A stretch of 6,038 nucleotides of DNA, from NCBI GenBank assembly GCA_903923345.1, contig CAIXXI010000261.1, positions 1 through 6,038 of the forward strand, written 5' to 3'. Source of the DNA: an uncultured Burkholderiales bacterium (GTDB taxonomy: Bacteria; Pseudomonadota; Gammaproteobacteria; Burkholderiales; Burkholderiaceae_E). Below are positions 1 to 6,038 of this stretch, piece after piece (the first letter of the stretch is position 1; every line of letters begins with the position of its first letter). A model generated the notes under the pieces. It saw only the letters and a list, made by a program, of their open reading frames with translations. It made no database searches and was not told the origin of the DNA. The translations under genes and the position numbers were made by a program.

Positions 1-2033
1 ATGTGGTCAGTGCGGATGACGAATCGCTCAACGCCATCTTTCGCTGCGCGCATTCGATCAAGGGCGGCGCAGCCACCTTCGGTTTCCAGGATGTCGCCGA
101 TCTGACCCATGTGATGGAGACCCTGCTCGACAAGTTGCGACGCCACGAGTTGTCGATCACCTCGGGGATGATCGACACCCTGCTTGAGTCGGGCGACGTG
201 CTGCGTCAGTTGCTGGCCTTGAGACAGAACGGGTCCGGTCAGACGCTGGATTGCTCCGACCTGGTCACCCGCATTCGCGCCATGGCTGAGGGCGATGCTG
301 CATCGGCTCCGGTGATTGCTCCGGTTTCGGCAGAAGCAGCCCCGACGCCTTCTGATGCCGGCATCGTGCTGGCTGACGGCGAGCGCGGACTCCACCTCAC
401 GATCGGCCCGCTCGAGCAGCCTGCGTTCGCCGATCACCTCGCGGAGCTGTTTGCCGAGATCCCAGGGCTGGGTACGATCACTGCGACCGATGGCGGGCAG
501 GCGGATGCCGCGCAGATGCGACGGTTTCGGGTGATCACTTCCGCTTCAGACAGCGACCTGCTCGACCTGTTCTCATTTCATGTGGCGCGCGAGAAGGTCC
601 AGATCACCGACCTGAGCAGCCCGGCGCCCCCGGCAGCCCAGGCGGTTGTGGCTCTGCCTGCAGTGCTGGAATCGAAGAGCGATGACTTCGGCTTTTTCGA
701 TGATGAACCCGCGATTCAGCCCGAGCCGATTGCTGCGCAAGGGGTGGCTGCATTGGCCGATCCTGCAGTGCAGGCTGAACCGCCGGTCAGTCCGGATGCA
801 GCGGTTGCGCTTGCCCAGGTCACACCGGCGGGCGTGTCAGCCAAAGCGCCGGCTGCCGGTGGAGCCAATCTCGAGACATCGAGCATTCGGGTTCCGATTG
901 AGAAGGTCGACCAGCTGATCAATCTGGTCGGCGAGCTGGTCATCACCCAGGCCATGCTGGCGCAAACCGGTCGCGAGCTCGACTCGGTGATCAATCAACG
1001 CATGTCGACCGGCCTGACCGATCTGGAGCGCAACACCCGCCTGCTTCAGGAGGCGGTCATGGCGATCCGAATGATCCCGATGAGCGCAGTGTTCAACCGA
1101 TTCCCGCGCATGTTGCGCGACCTGTCGGCCAAGCTCGGCAAGAAGCTCGAGTTGCACACGATCGGCGATGACACCGAGCTGGACAAGGGCTTGATCGAAA
1201 AGATCACCGATCCGCTCACACACCTGGTTCGCAATGCGGCGGACCACGGTATCGAGTTACCGGCGGACCGGATCGCCGCGGGCAAGCCCGAGCTGGGCTC
1301 GGTGACGCTGGCTGCCGCCCATCAGGGTGGGTCGATCGTGATCGAGGTCCGCGACGATGGCCGTGGGCTGAACCGCGCCAAGCTGCTGAAAAAGGCAGCC
1401 GAACGCGGGCTGTCAGTCAGCGAGTCGATGACCGACCAGGAGGTCTACGGCCTGATTTTCGCACCCGGATTTTCGACCGCAGTCGAGGTCACCGATGTCT
1501 CGGGCCGTGGGGTCGGGATGGATGTGGTCAAGCGAAACATCACGTCGCTGGGTGGGACAGTCGAGATCGATTCCACCGAGGGCCAGGGCATGAGGGTCTC
1601 GGTCCGCTTGCCATTGACCCTGGCGATCATGGACGGCATGTCGGTCGGCGTTGCCCAGGAGACCTACATCGTGCCGCTCGCTTCGGTGGTCGAGTCGATT
1701 CACCTGTCAGCCAGCGACGTGAAGTCGGTCGGCGGAACCGGCCGTGTGGTCGAGGTCCGCAATGAATACCTGCCACTGATGCAACTCGATGAGCTGTTTG
1801 ACGTACCCCGAGCCACCGAGAGCAGCGGCGGAATCATGATCGTCGTCGAGGCCGAGGGCGGACGGGTTGCGCTGCTCGTGGATGAACTCATCGGCCAGCA
1901 TCAGGTGGTGGTGAAGAACCTCGAGGCGAATTACCGCAAGGTGCCCGGTGTGTCCGGCGCCACCATCCTCGGTGACGGACGCGTCGCACTGATTCTCGAT
2001 GTGTCGTGGCTGGTACGCCGCGCACGCCACTGA
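1..2033 (+). CDS. cheA: Chemotaxis histidine kinase CheA (5' truncated by window edge)
   Basis: CheA is the cytoplasmic kinase of the receptor array; it autophosphorylates a His and passes phosphate to CheY and CheB. The frame is open from base 3 (residue 1 here) to TGA at 2031-2033, 676 residues. The GTG at base 3 is not the start: the phosphorylated His of HSIKGG is residue 17, against His48 in E. coli CheA, so about 31 residues lie outside the window. Domains in order: P1 phosphotransfer (1-95); P2-like CheY/CheB-binding domain (about 125-205); Ala/Pro-rich linker (about 206-290) containing DDFGFFDDE at 227-235; P3 dimerisation helices from SSIRVPIEKVDQL (293 on); P4 ATPase with N box (D403, H407, N411), G1 DDGRG (451-455), F box FAPGFST (486-492) and G2 GRGVGM (501-506); P5 CheW-like domain (about 536-670). 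All expected catalytic motifs are present, so it should be an active kinase. Estimated full length is about 707 residues, somewhat longer than E. coli's 654, mainly through the linker. Confidence 0.98.
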   Translation, partial: VVSADDESLNAIFRCAHSIKGGAATFGFQDVADLTHVMETLLDKLRRHELSITSGMIDTLLESGDVLRQLLALRQNGSGQTLDCSDLVTRIRAMAEGDAASAPVIAPVSAEAAPTPSDAGIVLADGERGLHLTIGPLEQPAFADHLAELFAEIPGLGTITATDGGQADAAQMRRFRVITSASDSDLLDLFSFHVAREKVQITDLSSPAPPAAQAVVALPAVLESKSDDFGFFDDEPAIQPEPIAAQGVAALADPAVQAEPPVSPDAAVALAQVTPAGVSAKAPAAGGANLETSSIRVPIEKVDQLINLVGELVITQAMLAQTGRELDSVINQRMSTGLTDLERNTRLLQEAVMAIRMIPMSAVFNRFPRMLRDLSAKLGKKLELHTIGDDTELDKGLIEKITDPLTHLVRNAADHGIELPADRIAAGKPELGSVTLAAAHQGGSIVIEVRDDGRGLNRAKLLKKAAERGLSVSESMTDQEVYGLIFAPGFSTAVEVTDVSGRGVGMDVVKRNITSLGGTVEIDSTEGQGMRVSVRLPLTLAIMDGMSVGVAQETYIVPLASVVESIHLSASDVKSVGGTGRVVEVRNEYLPLMQLDELFDVPRATESSGGIMIVVEAEGGRVALLVDELIGQHQVVVKNLEANYRKVPGVSGATILGDGRVALILDVSWLVRRARH

Positions 2034-2072
2034 AGCGCCCCTCATTGCAGACCCGATCCACACGCCATTCAA

Positions 2073-2077
2073 CGGAG
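2073..2077 (+). promoter_or_regulatory. Ribosome binding site of cheW
   Basis: CGGAG lies 6 nt before the ATG at 2084. It decides the start of cheW in favour of 2084 over the in-frame ATG at 2006, which lies within the cheA coding region. Confidence 0.8.
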
Positions 2078-2083
2078 ATCGAC

Positions 2084-2572
2084 ATGTCGACACGCGAACA
2101 CACCCCCCTCACTGATGCCGCCCGTCCCCGCGAGTACCTCACCTTCCGCCTGGGCGAAGAGGAGTACGGCATCGACATCCTCAAGGTCCAGGAGATCCGG
2201 GGCTACGAGCAGCCCACCCGGATTGCCAACGCGCCTGCCTTCGTCAAGGGCGTCGTCAACCTGCGCGGCGTGATCGTACCGATCGTTGACCTGCGCCTGA
2301 AGTTCGGCCTGGGCAGCGCCGAGTACAACGATTTCACGGTGGTGATCATCCTGAACCTGGGTTCGAGAGTGGTCGGGATCGTGGTCGACTCGGTGTCGGA
2401 TGTGATGGAGCTGTCGAGCAGTCAGATCCGGGACACGCCGGACATCGATTCAGCGGTTGATGCCGGTTTCATCACCGGCCTGGGCACGCTCAATGACCGG
2501 ATGCTGATCCTGATCGCGATTGAAAAACTGATGGGCGCCTCCGAGATGGCGCTGGCCGATTCGGTCGCCTGA
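2084..2572 (+). CDS. cheW: Chemotaxis coupling protein CheW
   Basis: This 162-residue adaptor has a single SH3-like CheW domain and links receptor tips to the CheA P5 domain in the cytoplasmic array. Family hallmarks are visible: EYLTFRLGEEEYGIDILKVQEI near the N terminus (residues 17-38), then P51 AFVKGVVNLRG with the conserved NLRG at 59-62 and IVPIVDLR at 64-71. Length is close to E. coli CheW (167). The frame stays open upstream to an ATG at 2006, but that start lies inside the end of cheA and would add 26 residues with no CheW homology. The ATG at 2084 is preferred because CGGAG at 2073-2077 sits 6 nt upstream and the domain then begins at the usual distance from the N terminus. The gene follows cheA by 50 nt, consistent with one transcript. 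Confidence 0.97.
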   Translation: MSTREHTPLTDAARPREYLTFRLGEEEYGIDILKVQEIRGYEQPTRIANAPAFVKGVVNLRGVIVPIVDLRLKFGLGSAEYNDFTVVIILNLGSRVVGIVVDSVSDVMELSSSQIRDTPDIDSAVDAGFITGLGTLNDRMLILIAIEKLMGASEMALADSVA

Positions 2573-2589
2573 TACCCGCCGCCAGCGGG

Positions 2590-2610
2590 CTTCGGACGCG
2601 CTGTCTGAAG
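2590..2610 (+). other. Intergenic RNA hairpin between cheW and the MCP gene
   Basis: CTTCGGAC (2590-2597) can pair with GTCTGAAG (2603-2610) across a 5-nt loop (GCGCT), giving seven Watson-Crick pairs and one G-U. The stem may extend at its base through G2589-T2611 (wobble) and G2588-C2612. A second, mutually exclusive stem, CCCGC (2575-2579) with GCGGG (2585-2589), lies just upstream and shares G2588-G2589 with the extended form. No T-run follows, so a standard intrinsic terminator is not supported. The hairpin lies 32 nt before the MCP start and leaves its ribosome binding site free. Roles in mRNA processing or stability are possible but unproven. Confidence 0.5.
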
Positions 2611-2631
2611 TCAGCCTTGCACGAACAAGAC

Positions 2632-2635
2632 GGAG
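2632..2635 (+). promoter_or_regulatory. Ribosome binding site of the MCP gene
   Basis: GGAG lies 7 nt before the ATG at 2643. It supports this start, which also places the first membrane helix directly after a short basic N terminus, as usual for MCPs. Confidence 0.8.
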
Positions 2636-2642
2636 AGTCGAG

Positions 2643-4946
2643 ATGAAGCGCAATCACACACAGGGCCTGGCCTGGATCGACAGCATCGGCTTTGGTCGCA
2701 AGATGCTGATGCTGGGCCTGATCGCCCTGTTGCCGGTGTCAATCACGCTGGCATTGCTGCTGCATGCCAACCTGGACGATGTGCGCGCAGCACGTCATCA
2801 GCACGCTGGCTTGTCGGTCATCGAGACGCTGATGCCTGTCGTGCGCAGTCTGCAGGAGCATCGCGGGACCTCACGGGCGATGCTGGCTGGCGATGCCTCG
2901 TTCAAACCCCGGGTCGAAAAAGCCGCTGCATCGGTCACCGAAAGCCTGAGCGCTGCGCAGTCCGTGATCGATTCAGTCGACGCCGAAATTGCGGTTGCTG
3001 CCCGATGGAAGACGATTGCCGAACGTTGGCGCAGCCTGGCTGAGCGCAATGCGTCGATGGAGCCCGCGGTGAGTTTTCGCGAGCACAGTGCACTCATTGA
3101 CGATGCCTTGAGCTTCTTTCGCCATGTTGCTGTGCAGTCTCAGCTCAATGCCCGAGGCGACAGCGCTGAAATCGAACTGGCCAATCAACTGGTCGAACGC
3201 TTGCCCAGGCTGGTCGAGAAAGTCGCTCAGACCCGCGGCTTTGGCGCAGGCCTTCTGGCCCGCGAGGCCCGGGATTCCGACTCGGTGACGCCGAACGATC
3301 GCGCAGCCTTGATGAGTCTGTCGAGTGTGGCCCGCAGCATGCTGCTTGATCTTCGATCGTCACTGGACCTGGCAGCGGCCAGTGACCCTAGCGTCACCGA
3401 GGCGGTTCAGAAGGTGCTCGCCGGGCTCGAGCCGATTAAAGGCTTTATCGATCTGGCGGACAAGCAGGCCGCACGCACTGAGGGCGAACGGCCGACGACC
3501 ACTGCCTTCTTCGAGGCAGGCACGGGCGCACTCAAGCACGGCTTCGATGCACACGCCGGTCTCGCTGTCGAAATGCGGCGTCACCTCGATGAACGCTCGG
3601 AGAATGCGACCTTTACGGCTGCCTGGACCACGCTTCTGGTTCTCGCGAGCATGCTGACCTGTGCATTCATGGCCTGGTGGGTGTATCGCCGTCTGCGCTG
3701 GGCCCTCGATTCTGCGGTCGCATCGGCTCGGTCGATTGCGGATGGCCACCTGGACATCAGCGTGCCCAAAGGCGGTCGGGACGAATTCGGAACCTTGCTT
3801 GCAACGCTGGGCGATATGACCCAGTCGCTTCAGCGCGTTATTGGCAACGTGCGTCAGTCGGCCAACGAGATCACCGTCGCGGTGGGTGAAGTGGCCACAG
3901 GCAACGTCGATCTGTCACAGCGAACCGAGCAGCAGGCCGCCAACCTGCAGCAGACTTCGGCCAGCATGGAGGAGCTCTCAGGCACGGTGGCCAACAACGC
4001 CGCCAACGCCCGTCAGGCAAACCAGTTGGCGATGGGCGCATCCGAAGTGGCGCGTCGTGGTGGCGAGGTGGTTGAGCAGGTGGTCGCCACCATGAACGAG
4101 ATCAGCGACAGCTCGCGCAAGATTGCCGACATCATCGGTGTCATCGACGGCATCGCGTTCCAGACCAATATCCTCGCCCTGAACGCGGCCGTCGAGGCAG
4201 CGCGTGCTGGTGAGCAAGGGCGCGGATTCTCGGTCGTGGCCGCAGAAGTGCGCAGCCTTGCGCATCGCAGCGCTCAGGCGGCGCATGAGATCAAGGGCCT
4301 GATCACCGACAGTGTCTCCCGTGTCGATTCGGGTGGACGACTCGTGAAGGAGGCCGGCTCGACCATGAGCGAGATCGTGACCTCGGTCCGGCGGGTCACC
4401 GACATCATCGGCGAGATTTCATCGGCCACCGCCGAGCAAAGCGGCGGCATCAACCAGGTCAGCAGCGCAGTCACCGAACTGGACCGCATGACCCAGCAAA
4501 ACGCCGCCCTCGTTGAGCAGGGTGCGGCCGCGTCGGAGAGCCTTCGAGAGCAGGCCCGAAATCTGATCGAAACCATTGACCAGTTCCGGGTGGGAGATGG
4601 CATGAAGCCCGTCAGCGTGGCGCCCGTCGCTGCGCCGCCTGTGGCCCCGGTCAAACCCGCATCAACGCGGGCGACCCCGAGCACGACTGCAGCCGTGACC
4701 GCCCGAAATCAGACACCCGTGCGCGCAGCGGTCCTTCCATCGGCTGCTGCCAAGCCCCTGACCCAATCACTCCCACCCAGTGCTGTCGCCCATAAGGTAC
4801 CGGCGGCACCCGCGCACGCAAGCCCTCCCGCTGCTGCCAAAGCACCCGCTGCCGCCAGCAAACCAGTCACCTCCCCCGCCCCGATCGTGGCCCCGGCTCC
4901 CCGGGCCACTGCGAAAGCGGCGGAAGACGACTGGGAAGAGTTCTGA
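2643..4946 (+). CDS. Methyl-accepting chemotaxis protein with large periplasmic helical sensor and DWEEF tail
   Basis: This 767-residue receptor senses an unidentified ligand and controls CheA through CheW. Membrane segments lie at about 21-42 and 328-348, flanking a periplasmic domain of about 285 residues that looks all-helical. It holds two related motifs, QEHRGTSRAML (71-81) and AQTRGFGAGLL (195-205), which resemble the Arg-rich helices of nitrate/nitrite-sensing (NIT)-type domains; this is only a resemblance, so no ligand is assigned. HAMP spans about 349-402 (DEFG near its end). The signalling domain (about 404-650) is of the Tsr/Tar type, with the hairpin starting at IDGIAFQTN (501-509) and EAARAGEQGRGF at 518-529. 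Putative adaptation sites, by alignment from memory to Tsr, are Q430, Q437, E444 and Q626. Residues 651-760 form an Ala/Pro-rich tether ending in the CheR/CheB-binding pentapeptide DWEEF (763-767). The start has GGAG 7 nt upstream. It probably belongs to the cheA-cheW transcript. Confidence 0.96.
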   Translation: MKRNHTQGLAWIDSIGFGRKMLMLGLIALLPVSITLALLLHANLDDVRAARHQHAGLSVIETLMPVVRSLQEHRGTSRAMLAGDASFKPRVEKAAASVTESLSAAQSVIDSVDAEIAVAARWKTIAERWRSLAERNASMEPAVSFREHSALIDDALSFFRHVAVQSQLNARGDSAEIELANQLVERLPRLVEKVAQTRGFGAGLLAREARDSDSVTPNDRAALMSLSSVARSMLLDLRSSLDLAAASDPSVTEAVQKVLAGLEPIKGFIDLADKQAARTEGERPTTTAFFEAGTGALKHGFDAHAGLAVEMRRHLDERSENATFTAAWTTLLVLASMLTCAFMAWWVYRRLRWALDSAVASARSIADGHLDISVPKGGRDEFGTLLATLGDMTQSLQRVIGNVRQSANEITVAVGEVATGNVDLSQRTEQQAANLQQTSASMEELSGTVANNAANARQANQLAMGASEVARRGGEVVEQVVATMNEISDSSRKIADIIGVIDGIAFQTNILALNAAVEAARAGEQGRGFSVVAAEVRSLAHRSAQAAHEIKGLITDSVSRVDSGGRLVKEAGSTMSEIVTSVRRVTDIIGEISSATAEQSGGINQVSSAVTELDRMTQQNAALVEQGAAASESLREQARNLIETIDQFRVGDGMKPVSVAPVAAPPVAPVKPASTRATPSTTAAVTARNQTPVRAAVLPSAAAKPLTQSLPPSAVAHKVPAAPAHASPPAAAKAPAAASKPVTSPAPIVAPAPRATAKAAEDDWEEF
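4593..4925 (+). other. Ala/Pro-rich flexible tether of the MCP (coding, low complexity)
   Basis: MCP residues 651 to about 761 are dominated by Ala, Pro, Val, Thr, Ser and Lys, with almost no acidic or aromatic residues until the end. The segment links the signalling domain to the terminal pentapeptide. E. coli Tar and Tsr have a comparable but much shorter tether of roughly 30-35 residues, which lets tail-bound CheR or CheB reach methylation sites on neighbouring receptors. The low complexity explains several overlapping out-of-frame ORFs here. Confidence 0.8.
4929..4943 (+). other. CheR/CheB-tethering pentapeptide DWEEF at MCP C terminus
   Basis: The last five MCP codons before TGA encode D-W-E-E-F, matching the xWxxF pattern of E. 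coli Tar and Tsr (NWETF). In that family the pentapeptide binds the beta-subdomain of CheR and also CheB. The preceding residues are acidic (EDDWEEF). It implies a pentapeptide-dependent CheR in this organism, encoded outside the window. Confidence 0.88.
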
Positions 4947-4948
4947 TC

Positions 4949-4953
4949 AAGGA
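4949..4953 (+). promoter_or_regulatory. Ribosome binding site of the aer-like gene
   Basis: AAGGA begins 3 nt after the MCP stop codon and ends 6 nt before the ATG at 4960. It is the only start with a good site at this position, and its placement supports coupled translation from the MCP gene. Confidence 0.75.
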
Positions 4954-4959
4954 CCCATC

Positions 4960-6038
4960 ATGCGAAACAACGGCGCGGTGACCGACCGCGAGCAGACCTA
5001 CCCGGCCTCATCGATGCTGGTGTCGATGACCGACCTCAAGGGGCGCATCACCTACGCCAATTCGGCCTTCGTTCAAGTCAGCGGCTTCACCCTGGACGAA
5101 CTGCTGGGCAAAGCGCACAACCTGGTGCGACATCCGGACATGCCCGCGCAGGCCTTCGAGGACATGTGGAAGACCATCCAGTCCGGACAGCCCTGGACCG
5201 CGCTGGTCAAGAACCGCTGCAAGAACGGAGACTTCTACTGGGTCCGGGCCAATGTGACCCCGGTGATCGAGAACGGCGCAAGCGTCGGATTTCTGTCGGT
5301 TCGAACCCTGCCCTCGCGCGACGAGATTGCCGCAGCGCAGGCGCTGTACGCCGCCATTCGCGAGGGACGCGCCCGCAATGGGTGTTTCGAAGCCGGGCGC
5401 TGGGTGATGAATAACCCGGTGAGTACGGTGTGGCGTCGCCTGGATGCCTCGTTGCAGGCACGAAACCTGATGGGCGTCGCAGCCATGTTGCTGGTTTCGA
5501 TGCTTACGATGTGGACGACGATGCCGCACGGTGCGGCGCTTTGGACCGCCACCGCCATACAGTTCGTGCTGGCCGGATGGCTGATCGCCTCGTTCAATCG
5601 GCGCATCGCCGCGCCGCTCACCCGGGTGGCCGACGCAGCCAACCGGGTTGCAGCCGGCGCACTGGATGCGCGGGCGCAGGTCGATCGTGCCGATGAAGTC
5701 GGTCGCGTGTCGCGTGCCCTGGATCAGCTCGCGGTGAACCTGATGGCGGTGGTCTCTGACGTGCGTCGCGAGGCGCAGAGCATTCGAAACACCACCGATG
5801 AAATCGCCAAAGGCGGGCTGGATCTGTCCAATCGAACCGAGCAGCAGGCCGCCAGCCTGGAGCAGACAGCCGCCGCCCTGCAGCAGGTTGGCACATCCAC
5901 ACATGACAACGCCGCCCGCACCAGCGAGGCCAGCGGCATTGCTGCGCAGGCCTGCGAACAGGCATCGACCGGCGGTGAAGCGGTCGAGCGGGTGGTGAGC
6001 ACCATGCGTGAGATCGAGGCCAGCAGCCGTCAGATTGC
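4960..6038 (+). CDS. aer: Aer-like PAS-HAMP aerotaxis/redox receptor (3' truncated by window edge)
   Basis: This is a probable FAD-binding energy or redox sensor that reports internal state to CheA, so the cell can move toward favourable oxygen or electron-acceptor conditions. 359 codons are visible. The N-terminal PAS domain (about 15-118) is strikingly like E. coli Aer, with the same numbering at N34, R57-H58-P59-D60, W79 and N85, positions linked to FAD binding or signalling in Aer as I recall. No signal peptide is seen, so the PAS domain should be cytoplasmic. A hydrophobic hairpin (about 170-188 and 192-212, short polar turn) is the membrane anchor, leaving both ends inside. HAMP follows (about 213-265, P219, D245-E246), then the first methylation helix of the signalling domain (RTEQQAASLEQT at 292-303). 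The kinase-contact hairpin lies beyond the window. The start at 4960 has AAGGA 6 nt upstream and is 13 nt after the MCP stop, implying co-transcription and perhaps translational coupling. Confidence 0.94.
   Translation, partial: MRNNGAVTDREQTYPASSMLVSMTDLKGRITYANSAFVQVSGFTLDELLGKAHNLVRHPDMPAQAFEDMWKTIQSGQPWTALVKNRCKNGDFYWVRANVTPVIENGASVGFLSVRTLPSRDEIAAAQALYAAIREGRARNGCFEAGRWVMNNPVSTVWRRLDASLQARNLMGVAAMLLVSMLTMWTTMPHGAALWTATAIQFVLAGWLIASFNRRIAAPLTRVADAANRVAAGALDARAQVDRADEVGRVSRALDQLAVNLMAVVSDVRREAQSIRNTTDEIAKGGLDLSNRTEQQAASLEQTAAALQQVGTSTHDNAARTSEASGIAAQACEQASTGGEAVERVVSTMREIEASSRQI

Noticed and set aside
3..5. GTG as the start of cheA
   Set aside because: Starting here would remove the first helix of the phosphotransfer domain; the gene simply continues past the window edge.
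837..1247. 136-residue minus-strand open frame inside cheA
   Set aside because: It is antisense to the conserved dimerisation and ATPase coding region; its translation shows no recognisable domain.
2006..2083. Upstream in-frame ATG giving a 188-residue CheW that overlaps the end of cheA
   Set aside because: The added 26 residues have no CheW-like content, whereas the ATG at 2084 has a good ribosome binding site and gives the usual family length.
2573..2642. Rho-independent terminator after cheW
   Set aside because: The stem is convincing but no run of T follows it, and the next gene continues in the same pathway.
4274..4684. 136-residue minus-strand open frame opposite the MCP signalling domain
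   Set aside because: It mirrors the conserved signalling hairpin and the low-complexity tether; an antisense shadow.
5008..5904. 298-residue open frame on the minus strand opposite the aer-like gene
   Set aside because: It lies opposite clear PAS, membrane and HAMP coding sequence, its translation is rich in Gly, His, Arg and Gln with no recognisable domain, and long antisense frames are common in GC-rich DNA.
1..6038. A previously undescribed system, mobile element, CRISPR array or RNA gene
   Set aside because: All but the short gaps is covered by four recognisable chemotaxis genes; no spaced repeats, terminal inverted repeats, transposase-like or tRNA-like sequence was seen.

Overview
The window is a run of four co-directional chemotaxis genes on the + strand of a GC-rich bacterium: a 5'-truncated cheA, cheW, a transmembrane methyl-accepting chemotaxis protein (MCP) and a 3'-truncated aer-like redox receptor. 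The E. coli-type CheA, the Tsr/Tar-type signalling domain, the C-terminal xWxxF tail, the Ala/Pro-rich linkers and the E. coli-like Aer PAS domain point to a proteobacterium. A betaproteobacterium (Burkholderiales-like) is most likely; a gammaproteobacterium of the Xanthomonadales type cannot be excluded. This placement rests on recalled family features, not on a search.

Layout: bases 1-2033 encode CheA, which lacks about the first 30 residues of its phosphotransfer domain. After a 50-nt gap, 2084-2572 encode CheW. A 70-nt spacer holding an 8-bp hairpin (2590-2610) follows. Bases 2643-4946 encode a 767-residue MCP with two membrane segments, a large periplasmic helical sensor, HAMP, signalling hairpin, a roughly 110-residue Ala/Pro tether and a terminal DWEEF. 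Only 13 nt later, at 4960, the aer-like gene starts and runs off the right edge. Each of the three complete starts has a Shine-Dalgarno-like sequence 6-7 nt upstream. No promoter, intrinsic terminator, RNA gene, mobile element or CRISPR array was seen.

How they work together: the MCP (periplasmic ligand) and the Aer-like protein (FAD-PAS, cell redox or energy state) form arrays with CheW and CheA and control CheA autophosphorylation. CheA then passes phosphate to CheY and CheB, whose genes are not in the window. The DWEEF tail and the Q-rich adaptation sites predict that the organism also has CheR and a CheB and/or CheD.

This is a recognisable core chemotaxis operon, and I found no evidence of an undescribed system. 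The points worth a second look are an aerotaxis receptor inside the core operon, apparently intact adaptation-site positions in that receptor, a mostly Gln-encoded set of adaptation sites in the MCP, its long C-terminal tether, a duplicated Arg-Gly motif in its sensor, an aromatic-acidic motif in the CheA linker, and the cheW-MCP intergenic hairpin.
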